7,272 bases of DNA from an uncultured Eubacterium sp. (GTDB lineage Bacteria > Bacillota > Clostridia > Lachnospirales > Lachnospiraceae). The stretch lies in contig CANPET010000078.1 of the NCBI GenBank assembly GCA_947573465.1, positions 1 to 7,272 on the forward strand. Reading direction: 5' to 3'. The first letter of the stretch is position 1. Each line of letters starts with the position of its first letter. The position numbers and the translations under genes are program-made. Below are positions 1 through 6,477 of this stretch, one piece after another. The notes beneath the pieces were generated by a model. That model worked only from the letters and a program-made list of their open reading frames with translations. It had not been told where the DNA came from and did no database searches.

Positions 1-1126
1 CATGTTCCCCTGTTGCTACTATCGGGGCAAAACTCTGTTGCAGATATCCCTCGCCTCTCCGACGCAGACTCTCTAATTTTTTACAGACATCCAATTCCGT
101 AATCTCATGTATTTTCCCCTCTTTATACTTTTTCTTCAACCAGCAGATTAATTTTGTTACAGCTATACCATCTATAAAATGAGCCAGTCTTACATTTTCC
201 ATTTCAATGTCATTCTTTTTTGCTTTCGCTAAAGTTGTTGGACTCATCTGGTTAATTACAGAAACATTCTGCGGGATTTTTCCCTGTAAAGACACGTTAA
301 CTGTTTTTTCATCCATCAGTAATGTAACTTTTTCCAATGTTTCGATATCCTCGTAAACCTGAAAATATGGTCTAATCTCTATTCCATCCTTTTTCAGTTC
401 TTTTACAATCTCTTCATCAATCGTCTCAATATCCCGGTAAAATACTGCCTTATCCTGATATACAATGGTATATGACAGTGCCACCGGATTATATTGAATA
501 TCATCACCACGTAAATTATAAAGCCATGCAATATCATCTAACGCCGTTAGCAGAATTACATCAGCCCCTATATTCTTCATCTCGTTTCTTAAAAACTTCA
601 ATTTCTGTTTTCTTGTTTTACCTGCATATTTATTTTTCAACACCCAGACAGATGCCTTCGGAAATTCCGGTCTGTCTTCCCATATTTCTCCTACCAGATC
701 GATATTTTCTTTATATACAATTTTATTATCTTTCAACGCAGATTTTATAGTATTTGCATAACCTGCCCGAATCGTTCTTCCGTCATATCCAAGACTGTCC
801 CCTTCCTTCAGAATATCTGCCAAATATTCCTGCACTGTAGGTACCCCTTTTTCCCCCATCTTCATCAACTCAATTTCTGTACCTTTTAATTGCTCCTTCG
901 CCTGCAGAAAATACCTTCCATCCGTCCATAATTTTGCTTCAGTTCCTGTCACCACCATAGTGCCTGCTGAACCCGTGAACCCGGAAAGATACTCTCTGCA
1001 TTTAAAATAATCACATACATATTCTGAGCCATGAAAATCATCACTGACTATGAGATATGCAGTTACTCCTTCTTCTCTCATCTTCTCACGAAGTTTTTCA
1101 ATTCTCTCTTTTATCATCTCTTTCAT
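1..1126 (-). CDS. Xaa-Pro aminopeptidase (aminopeptidase P, M24B), 5' part; 3' end cut by window edge
   Basis: Translating the minus strand from ATG at 1126 gives 375 codons open to the window edge. Visible motifs are DFHGSEY (residues 30-36), SGFTGSAGT (48-56) and WTDGRYF (67-73), typical of the N-terminal creatinase-like domain of the long, APP1-type aminopeptidase P (about 600 aa, three domains). A second creatinase-like domain follows, and the last visible residues, SFAPIVATGEH, match the start of the pita-bread catalytic domain. The metal ligands (Asp, Asp, His, Glu, Glu) lie beyond the edge, so catalytic competence cannot be judged. The family removes an N-terminal residue when proline is second, usually with Mn2+; no signal peptide is seen, so it is probably cytosolic. 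I chose 1126 because a GAGAG lies 9 nt upstream; an in-frame ATG at 1117 is the alternative. It begins 46 nt after the response regulator with no terminator between, so co-transcription is possible. Confidence 0.93.
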   Translation of the reverse strand, partial: MKEMIKERIEKLREKMREEGVTAYLIVSDDFHGSEYVCDYFKCREYLSGFTGSAGTMVVTGTEAKLWTDGRYFLQAKEQLKGTEIELMKMGEKGVPTVQEYLADILKEGDSLGYDGRTIRAGYANTIKSALKDNKIVYKENIDLVGEIWEDRPEFPKASVWVLKNKYAGKTRKQKLKFLRNEMKNIGADVILLTALDDIAWLYNLRGDDIQYNPVALSYTIVYQDKAVFYRDIETIDEEIVKELKKDGIEIRPYFQVYEDIETLEKVTLLMDEKTVNVSLQGKIPQNVSVINQMSPTTLAKAKKNDIEMENVRLAHFIDGIAVTKLICWLKKKYKEGKIHEITELDVCKKLESLRRRGEGYLQQSFAPIVATGEH

Positions 1127-1172
1127 AACCTTATTCTCTCGTGGATTTTAGTCTCCGTTTCTGATTCCTTTC

Positions 1173-1898
1173 TTATTTTAAAACTAAAACACCTATTTGC
1201 TTTAGTTTTTCTTTTAATAATGAATATTTATTTCTGCTTACTGGCACAACAATCTGATTTTTCAATACCGCCTCATATGTCTGTCCAAACCGGCTTGGAT
1301 TCACTTGGACAATTTTCTTTAATGGAATTAAAAACGACTGATGACAACGAAACAAACCATAATCTTCAAAAATCTTTTCCAATTCATCTAACGTAGTATG
1401 AACCTGATATTCCTTGTCATTCAAATGAATAAATATTTTTCTTTTTTCCTTGCTGATATACTGGATTTCCTCCGGACAAACGGCAATATAATCCTGTCCC
1501 GACTTAATCATTATCTGTTCTTTGTCCCTTGATTCCGACTTTTTATCCAGTTTCTCAAACGTCTTCTTTAGCCGCTCTTTGGTTACTGGCTTTGTGAGAA
1601 AATCAACAGGATTATATTCATAACTTTCCAAAGCAAAGTCAGCATATCCTGTAAGGAAAACATATGGCACATTCTGAAAATTCTCTTCCAAATATGCAGC
1701 TAGTCCGAATCCACTCGTTTCCGGCATGTCAATGTCCAAAAAAACAACTCCGAAATCTGTATGCTCCAATATCTCCATCGCCTTTGCCGCATGATCTACA
1801 TATACAATATTTTCCTTCTTTACAAAATTCTCTAAAGAAATAATAGATGCTTCTGCTGCCTCCGGACGATCATCCACCAATAAAATTTTTTGTTCCAT
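1173..1898 (-). CDS. LytTR-family response regulator (AgrA/ComE-like)
   Basis: A 241-aa DNA-binding response regulator. Residues 1-120 form a CheY-like receiver: acidic pair D9/D10, phospho-acceptor D55 (in FLDIDMP), switch threonine T83 and conserved K103 (in LTKP). Residues about 128-238 form a LytTR DNA-binding domain, recognisable by IQYISKEKRKIFIHL, FRCHQSFLIPL and a closing VPVSRNKYSLLKEKL. LytTR proteins usually bind pairs of short direct repeats upstream of target promoters. The start codon overlaps the kinase stop by one base (TAATG) and only a weak GAGAG precedes it, so translation is probably coupled to the kinase. All catalytic receiver residues are present. Likely targets are the adjacent export cassette or a peptide locus nearby, but this is inference: I found no convincing LytTR repeat pair inside the window. 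Confidence 0.95.
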   Translation of the reverse strand: MEQKILLVDDRPEAAEASIISLENFVKKENIVYVDHAAKAMEILEHTDFGVVFLDIDMPETSGFGLAAYLEENFQNVPYVFLTGYADFALESYEYNPVDFLTKPVTKERLKKTFEKLDKKSESRDKEQIMIKSGQDYIAVCPEEIQYISKEKRKIFIHLNDKEYQVHTTLDELEKIFEDYGLFRCHQSFLIPLKKIVQVNPSRFGQTYEAVLKNQIVVPVSRNKYSLLKEKLKQIGVLVLK

Positions 1899-3172
1899 TA
1901 TTGATACTCTCTTTCTGTCAGAACAATCGGAATTTTAGCTATAAAAAAGACAATGTTCTCTTCCTTTTTTGCATAAAGCACTCCACCACATCTTTCAAGA
2001 ATGGCTCTGACAGATGCTATTCCAATTCCCTCATGTCCATTTTTTGTAGATTTACCCGGCTGATATGCTTCTAATGGATTATCTGACTGTGTTTTATTGG
2101 AAACGTTAATAACGCAGTATTCCCCACGCTTCAAAATGTTTAACCGGATTCCATAAGACTTGTCCTTTAATTGTTCAGTCTCATCCAACGCATTCTGTAA
2201 CAGGTTTCCAATGATTTTATTTGTCTCATAAACATTTGTAGCCACATTTGACAAACTGTTTTCCACAGATATTTCCATAAAAATCCCTTTTGTTTTTGCC
2301 CGGTTTTTAAACGATAAAATCAATGCACTAATTGCTGCATCTTCCAATGGAAGTATATTATTCATCTCTACAGAATCACATAATAATTCCTTCACATATT
2401 TCTCACACTCTGTATAAGCTTTTTTCTGAAGCAGTCCCTGCAGTGTCTGTACATGAAAATTATAGTCATGCCGTTGAGAGCGAATTACACTCATATACAT
2501 CTGCATATTTTCCCTGCTCTGCCGTTCACTATCTAATGTAACAGTTTTTTTCTGATTTATTATAATGAGATTGAGTAAAAACAATCCTGCCCAAAAGCAG
2601 CCAAATTCAGACCCTAAAACAGCAACAGAAAAAGTGCCTGTTACTGCTGGTATAGCACAACAAACACTATATAAGATCATCAGACCGCAAAACGCTCTCT
2701 GAGAATCAATTTTTATATCTAATATAGACGCATCTTCTGACAAATATTCTTTCCATTGTTTTCCCGGAAAATATGATGCACTCATCTTGAAAAATACGCA
2801 TATAACCAACAAATAAAACACTGCCAGTACAACACGGAATGTGCTGGAAATTTCCTTAATTTCAAGCAAAACTATAATCCCTGTCTGAAACGCTCCAAAT
2901 CCCGCACACGCCAACGTATCTGCTGCTACAACGTCCATCCATGATACTTCAGGTTGGAACAATACAACACTTAAATATAAAACAATGAAAACCATAGATA
3001 TTAAAATATTGTACTGAATATCCTGTTGGAGACAGATTGTCAATCCACAAACCAATCCTGATATCGCCGACAGAATAAATATTTGTTTTTTGCGAATTCC
3101 CTGCCAATATAGAGAAAAGACACATGAAATAAACACACACGCTGCCAAAAATATATGTTGAACAATATACAT
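1898..3172 (-). CDS. Membrane sensor histidine kinase, AgrC/ComD-like (HPK10, GHKL ATPase)
   Basis: A 424-aa sensor kinase. The first ~206 residues are hydrophobic, with about six or seven membrane segments (roughly 4-23, 30-48, 55-73, 82-103, 111-129, 160-178, 181-206), the arrangement of peptide-pheromone receptors such as AgrC. A dimerisation helix carries the phospho-acceptor H235 in SQRHDYNFH. The GHKL ATPase domain follows: N box NLLQNALDE (323-331; N323, N327) and G box GHEGIGIASV (379-388). As in other HPK10 kinases a classical DxGxG box is not evident. The start at 3172 is fixed by GGGGAGG 8 nt upstream. It overlaps the response regulator by one base, so the two are a cognate pair. 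The ligand is unknown; the fold suggests an extracellular peptide, but no pheromone gene or AgrB-type protease is visible here. The gene has its own promoter. Confidence 0.94.
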   Translation of the reverse strand: MYIVQHIFLAACVFISCVFSLYWQGIRKKQIFILSAISGLVCGLTICLQQDIQYNILISMVFIVLYLSVVLFQPEVSWMDVVAADTLACAGFGAFQTGIIVLLEIKEISSTFRVVLAVFYLLVICVFFKMSASYFPGKQWKEYLSEDASILDIKIDSQRAFCGLMILYSVCCAIPAVTGTFSVAVLGSEFGCFWAGLFLLNLIIINQKKTVTLDSERQSRENMQMYMSVIRSQRHDYNFHVQTLQGLLQKKAYTECEKYVKELLCDSVEMNNILPLEDAAISALILSFKNRAKTKGIFMEISVENSLSNVATNVYETNKIIGNLLQNALDETEQLKDKSYGIRLNILKRGEYCVINVSNKTQSDNPLEAYQPGKSTKNGHEGIGIASVRAILERCGGVLYAKKEENIVFFIAKIPIVLTEREYQ

Positions 3173-3180
3173 ATATGCAT

Positions 3181-3187
3181 CCTCCCC
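3181..3187 (-). promoter_or_regulatory. Ribosome binding site of the histidine kinase gene
   Basis: GGGGAGG on the minus strand ends 8 nt before the ATG at 3172. It decides between this start and an out-of-frame ATG lying directly after the GGAGG. Confidence 0.8.
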
Positions 3188-3202
3188 TATATATGATTTT
3201 TA

Positions 3203-3231
3203 AGTATAACATTTCATAATCGAGAATTCAA
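3203..3231 (-). promoter_or_regulatory. Extended -10 sigma-A promoter for the kinase/regulator genes
   Basis: On the minus strand TTGAAT (3226-3231) and TATACT (3203-3208) are separated by exactly 17 nt, and a TGT directly before TATACT supplies an extended -10 element. Transcription should start near 3196, giving a leader of about 24 nt to the kinase ATG at 3172, just long enough to contain the GGGGAGG ribosome binding site. The -35 matches consensus at four of six bases and the -10 at five of six. The position, in the only gap above 50 nt in the window, supports it. Confidence 0.75.
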
Positions 3232-3271
3232 GAAACATACCTGTTTCCATCCGCTGTATTTTATGTTTTAA

Positions 3272-3472
3272 TTACAATTCTTTGTAATACAGCATGCAGT
3301 GGCAATATCCTTCAAACTCCGGATCAGCAATCTGCTCTTTAAATTCTTTGCACATACACTTATTCTCTTCTGTCATCTCTGTCCTGCAAGGACAATATCC
3401 TCCACGTTCTTTCAGCCCTTCCTGAATCATCTTTACTACTTCTTCATTTTCATTAAAACGCACATTTGCCAT
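3272..3472 (-). CDS. Ferredoxin:thioredoxin reductase catalytic-chain-like Fe-S protein
   Basis: A 66-aa protein with six cysteines in three Cys-x-Cys pairs: C27-P-C29, C39-M-C41 and C57-H-C59, followed by LYYK. CPC and CHC pairs are the signature of the ferredoxin:thioredoxin reductase beta chain, where four cysteines hold a [4Fe-4S] cluster and two form the redox disulfide that reduces thioredoxin with electrons from ferredoxin. The order of motifs fits, but the spacing is CPC-x9-CMC-x15-CHC, against CPC-x16-CPC-x8-CHC in the plant enzyme, and the protein is much shorter (plant chain about 115 aa). No variable (alpha) subunit gene is visible; methanogen ferredoxin:disulfide reductase also lacks one. 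GGAG 8 nt upstream supports the start. It sits 16 nt after a thioredoxin gene, its probable partner. The activity is inferred from the cysteine pattern. Confidence 0.82.
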   Translation of the reverse strand: MANVRFNENEEVVKMIQEGLKERGGYCPCRTEMTEENKCMCKEFKEQIADPEFEGYCHCMLYYKEL

Positions 3473-3488
3473 AATCTACACTCCATTT

Positions 3489-3818
3489 CTATTTATCTCT
3501 GTTTCCATATAACATTTCTGCTACTTGCTTTTTTAACATTTTTTCATCCAAACCACCAACTGACTGATGAACCTGCCTTCCCTTTTCAAAATATATAAAT
3601 GTAGGAAGCCCTTTAATATCAAATCTTTTTGCCAATGAAGGATATATGGAAGTATTCACTTTTATAAAATCAATAAATGCCATTTCTTCAGCTGCTGCGC
3701 GAAAGTAAGGTGCTGTAAACACACATGCTCCACAATGCTCACCATAGAAATCCACCATGGCATATTCTCCCTGTATCAACTCATCAAAATTCTTATCGTT
3801 TGCTTCTATTACTGCCAT
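3489..3818 (-). CDS. Thioredoxin-family protein with CGAC active site
   Basis: A 109-aa single-domain thioredoxin fold. The active site is C29-G-A-C32 in the context FYGEHCGACVF; buried acid D23 and the cis-proline P72 (GLPTFIYF) are both in place. Two departures from classical thioredoxin: the Trp before the first cysteine is His, and the motif is CGAC rather than CGPC. There is no signal peptide, so it should act in the cytosol as a dithiol reductant. The start at 3818 is set by GGAGG 6 nt upstream; a longer reading from 3902 would run 84 nt into the preceding gene, and its first 28 residues do not resemble thioredoxin. It begins one base after the upstream stop and is followed 16 nt later by the ferredoxin:thioredoxin-reductase-like gene, its likely electron donor. 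No NADPH-dependent thioredoxin reductase is present here. Confidence 0.92.
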   Translation of the reverse strand: MAVIEANDKNFDELIQGEYAMVDFYGEHCGACVFTAPYFRAAAEEMAFIDFIKVNTSIYPSLAKRFDIKGLPTFIYFEKGRQVHQSVGGLDEKMLKKQVAEMLYGNRDK

Positions 3819-3819
3819 A

Positions 3820-4737
3820 TTACACCTCCAAAAATTCTTTTGCCTTGCTACATAAAATGTTATATGTATGTTCCTGATACATCTTCTCCCTATAAAGAAC
3901 AATATCAGATTGTGCCAATGCTGTTTCTAAGTCCATATTATGCTGCTTTGCAAGTTTTTCCATTTCTTCTAAATAATCTTTTTCTGTAAGAACATATCCA
4001 TCCTGCTCACAAAAATAACAGTAGATTACAAAAGGAATAAAATATTGAATTTGATTTTCTACACACATCTCAAAAGCCTCTTCCTCAGTAAGTTCCTTAC
4101 CTTCAGGCGTTTTTGTAATATCATATCCAGCCGCCTTCATAGAATCCATAACTAATTTTGCACGTAATTCTCCCCAGCTTCGCTCTTCTTCCTTATCAAT
4201 ATAAATATCACTTTTTTCTGCAATTCCTACCAGCCAGTCATGTGAAATTGCTATTTCTGCTTTATACTTTCTCTCTTCTTCTTTCTGTTTACGATACCAT
4301 GTATAATACTTTTCTACAGTATCTATCTGTTCAATTCCGAGCTTAATATTCAGTTCATCACCGTTTTCTACACGCTGTCTGCTGATCACATCCGTAATCT
4401 GAAATTCTGCGGGATTTTTGCCGTTTTGTGAGGATGGTTCTTCTGGGTGGGTGGGGCCCACAACGTCTTTTTCTATCTGTGAGGCATAAGGAAGTTCTTT
4501 TCCCGGAAATACTAAAATATTTCTTCCAACCCATGACTCTTCATCACTTTTCCGGCATAAAAGCATTACCGAATCTCCATCCTGTATTTCTTCTGTAATA
4601 TGCTCTTCCTTTGAATAATCGGCAGCTAACCGCTCCAATTCCTGCTGAATCTCACTATCCTGAACATGCCACTTTGTATTTTTTTCATCCACTGGCAATA
4701 ATTTATAATCATAACAAGTATTAACTTTTGATTTCAT
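3820..4737 (-). CDS. Trigger-factor-like chaperone lacking the ribosome-binding domain, with a reduced FKBP domain
   Basis: A 305-aa soluble protein with no signal peptide or membrane segment. Residues 25-41 (VQDSEIQQELERLAADY) look like the segment leading into the trigger factor peptidyl-prolyl isomerase domain. Residues 51-118 keep an FKBP-like trace: DGDSVMLL, then NILVFPGKELPYASQIEKDV aligned with the family's (L/V)G.G..IPGFE...(I/V)G, then AEFQITDV. The usual strand-loop between them is replaced by a short Pro/Ser-rich stretch (93-110). Residues 125-305 are largely helical and charged, as in the trigger factor C-terminal chaperone arms. The N-terminal ribosome-docking domain (GFRxGxxP) is absent. 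Isomerase activity is doubtful because much of the pocket is missing; a holdase role for an exported substrate is more likely. AAGGAGG 5 nt upstream fixes the start. It lies between two exporter genes and the thioredoxin pair. Family assignment is by motif reading, not alignment. Confidence 0.68.
   Translation of the reverse strand: MKSKVNTCYDYKLLPVDEKNTKWHVQDSEIQQELERLAADYSKEEHITEEIQDGDSVMLLCRKSDEESWVGRNILVFPGKELPYASQIEKDVVGPTHPEEPSSQNGKNPAEFQITDVISRQRVENGDELNIKLGIEQIDTVEKYYTWYRKQKEEERKYKAEIAISHDWLVGIAEKSDIYIDKEEERSWGELRAKLVMDSMKAAGYDITKTPEGKELTEEEAFEMCVENQIQYFIPFVIYCYFCEQDGYVLTEKDYLEEMEKLAKQHNMDLETALAQSDIVLYREKMYQEHTYNILCSKAKEFLEV
3825..3829 (-). promoter_or_regulatory. Thioredoxin ribosome binding site inside the upstream gene's last codons
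   Basis: GGAGG on the minus strand lies in the Leu-Glu-Val-stop codons of the trigger-factor-like gene and ends 6 nt before ATG at 3818. It settles the short thioredoxin start and suggests that translation of the two genes is coupled. Confidence 0.85.
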
Positions 4738-4742
4738 ATGGA

Positions 4743-4749
4743 CCTCCTT
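4743..4749 (-). promoter_or_regulatory. Strong ribosome binding site of the trigger-factor-like gene
   Basis: AAGGAGG on the minus strand ends 5 nt before ATG at 4737, inside the 27-nt gap after the exporter stop codon. It is close to the ideal match to 16S rRNA and suggests high expression of the chaperone relative to its neighbours. Confidence 0.85.
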
Positions 4750-4764
4750 GCATCCTTTTCTATC

Positions 4765-6477
4765 TTAATTCGCCATTGCTGTTGTTTTTGCAAAAGTTTT
4801 ATAATATTCATTTCTCTCCAGCAATTCCTGTGGTGTTCCACAATCTTCTACCTTACCATCACACAACACAATCACCTGATCTGCGAAAACTGTTGCCGAA
4901 TAATTATGAGCAATCATAATTGTCGTCTTATCTTTCATAAGATTTTTCAATGCTTCCGTTACCAATTGTTCACTTTTCACATCCAGGTTACTGGTTGCTT
5001 CATCTAACAACAAATAGTCCGGATTACGCATCATTGCTCTGGCAATAGCAATACATTGCTGCTGTCCTCCTGAAAAATTACTTCCACCGGGACCTACCTG
5101 CGCATCAAACTGCTCTGGAATCTCCATTACAAAATCATAAACATTTGCCATTTTAGCCACATAAATCAATTCTTCTTCCGAAACATTTCTTTCTACACCA
5201 TACAGTATATTATCTCTGACAGTTCCGGATAACAATGGTTTCTCCTGTGATACAATGCCAAATGTTCTTCTCCATGACTCCAGCCCAAACTGATAAATAT
5301 CTTTGTCTCCAAATTTTATCTTCCCACTGTCCGGCTCATACATTCTTTCCAACAATTTGAATAATGTACTTTTTCCTGCACCATTAGTTCCCACAATTGC
5401 AGTAATTTTCCCTTTCGGTATCCTACACGAAATATCCTTTAACACTGGTACTTCATCATATGCAAACCCGACATGTTCAATATTAATATCCTCATCTGCA
5501 ATGTCCAGTTCTTCACCCTTTTCCTCTTCTTCTTCAACCTCTAATATTCTGCTGATTTTCTGTACAATTCCGGCATTTTGTGAAAAACTTCCGAATTGAG
5601 TGCAGATTTCTGCCATACGAACGGTAGCAAGACCTGACAAAGTATAAAATCCAACGAGCATTCCTACAGATAACTCTCCTGATTTTACAAGATAACTTCC
5701 CATTAAGAAAGAAACAACAATACACGCACAGCCTACAACTTCCATTCCACCAAGCTGAATCATGGATGCATAACTTAGAAAAATGTCTGCTTTACATTGT
5801 CTGTGAAATAATCCACTGGCCTTTTCACCTTCTTTTTCTTCCATATTAAAAGACTTAATAATGCGGAGTCCTCTAATATGCTCTGCCAGATATCCCATCG
5901 TCTCTGCCAGACGGTTTCTTGATTTTGCCCCCGTTTTATATGTAAAGAAACTATATAATGCTGTGATACCAATTGTAACCGGAATAATTAACAAAACCGC
6001 CGATGCCATTTTAACCTGAAATGCAAATAGTTTCTGATATGCTACAATTGCCGCATATACTGCTGTAAATAATTGAATCATAACCTGAAAATAATTGCTG
6101 GCACAATCAGCATCCGTCGTTACACGTGTTACCAGTTCATCCACATTGTCCGAATCATAGTACCTGCTTTTAATACGCATCATCTTGTTCCAAAGTTTTA
6201 ATCTTACTCCCAGATTTATTTTTTGAAATGCCAGTCCCGAAATATAAGTAAGTGCAATTGTAATAAATCCAGATATTAAAATAAATTCTACATATTTAAT
6301 TAATAAACCCGTATCAATACTATTTTTTGTTCCATCAATGATAGAGGCTGTTAATGTTACAGACTCTACTTCTACATGTGATTTCACAATAGACAAAGCA
6401 ACCACTAAAAGCAGCAGCATCCATGGTAGTTTCATGTTTTTAAATATCTTTGTATAATTTTTAATTACTTTAATCAT
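4765..6477 (-). CDS. ABC exporter half-transporter (membrane domain fused to ATPase), second subunit
   Basis: A 570-aa type IV (exporter) ABC protein. Residues about 1-310 are the membrane domain with roughly six segments (about 17-32, 62-82, 130-148, 158-180, 245-265 and 270-285), with no C39 peptidase domain in front. An acidic linker (313-331) leads to the ATPase: A-loop Y340, Walker A GTNGAGKST (363-371), Q-loop Q411, signature FSGGQ (468-472), Walker B LLLDE with catalytic E493, D-loop SNLD, and switch H524. All ATPase residues are canonical. It overlaps the preceding exporter gene by 4 nt (ATGA), and a strong AAGGAGG lies 7 nt before its start within that gene's last codons. The two most likely form a heterodimer exporting a peptide, drug or lipid; the substrate cannot be read from the sequence, though the neighbours point to a peptide. 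Confidence 0.93.
   Translation of the reverse strand: MIKVIKNYTKIFKNMKLPWMLLLLVVALSIVKSHVEVESVTLTASIIDGTKNSIDTGLLIKYVEFILISGFITIALTYISGLAFQKINLGVRLKLWNKMMRIKSRYYDSDNVDELVTRVTTDADCASNYFQVMIQLFTAVYAAIVAYQKLFAFQVKMASAVLLIIPVTIGITALYSFFTYKTGAKSRNRLAETMGYLAEHIRGLRIIKSFNMEEKEGEKASGLFHRQCKADIFLSYASMIQLGGMEVVGCACIVVSFLMGSYLVKSGELSVGMLVGFYTLSGLATVRMAEICTQFGSFSQNAGIVQKISRILEVEEEEEKGEELDIADEDINIEHVGFAYDEVPVLKDISCRIPKGKITAIVGTNGAGKSTLFKLLERMYEPDSGKIKFGDKDIYQFGLESWRRTFGIVSQEKPLLSGTVRDNILYGVERNVSEEELIYVAKMANVYDFVMEIPEQFDAQVGPGGSNFSGGQQQCIAIARAMMRNPDYLLLDEATSNLDVKSEQLVTEALKNLMKDKTTIMIAHNYSATVFADQVIVLCDGKVEDCGTPQELLERNEYYKTFAKTTAMAN

Noticed and set aside
472..1396. Plus-strand open frames at 472-750 and 1031-1396, and similar ones elsewhere
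   Set aside because: They lie opposite well-supported minus-strand genes, lack family motifs, and have the Phe/Leu/Ser/Tyr-rich composition expected of antisense readings of AT-rich genes.
2949..3212. An 87-aa minus-strand frame overlapping the start of the kinase gene as a small membrane peptide
   Set aside because: It is the kinase's hydrophobic region read in another frame, without its own ribosome binding site or signal-peptide features beyond composition.
3241..3257. Two ACAG direct repeats upstream of the kinase promoter as a LytTR binding site
   Set aside because: They are 13 nt apart start to start rather than about two helical turns, and share only four bases.
3271..3288. Inverted repeat ATTACA-6 nt-TGTAAT at the end of the Fe-S protein gene as a terminator
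   Set aside because: The stem is only 6 bp and AT-rich and is not followed by a run of T on the transcribed strand.
3489..3902. A 137-aa thioredoxin with a 28-residue N-terminal extension
   Set aside because: The extension overlaps the preceding gene by 84 nt, does not resemble a signal peptide or thioredoxin, and an ideal ribosome binding site points to ATG at 3818.
4445..4456. GGGTGGGTGGGG on the plus strand as a G-quadruplex
   Set aside because: Only three runs of G are present; a fourth is missing nearby, and the bases are explained by Gly-Pro-Thr-His-Pro codons on the minus strand.
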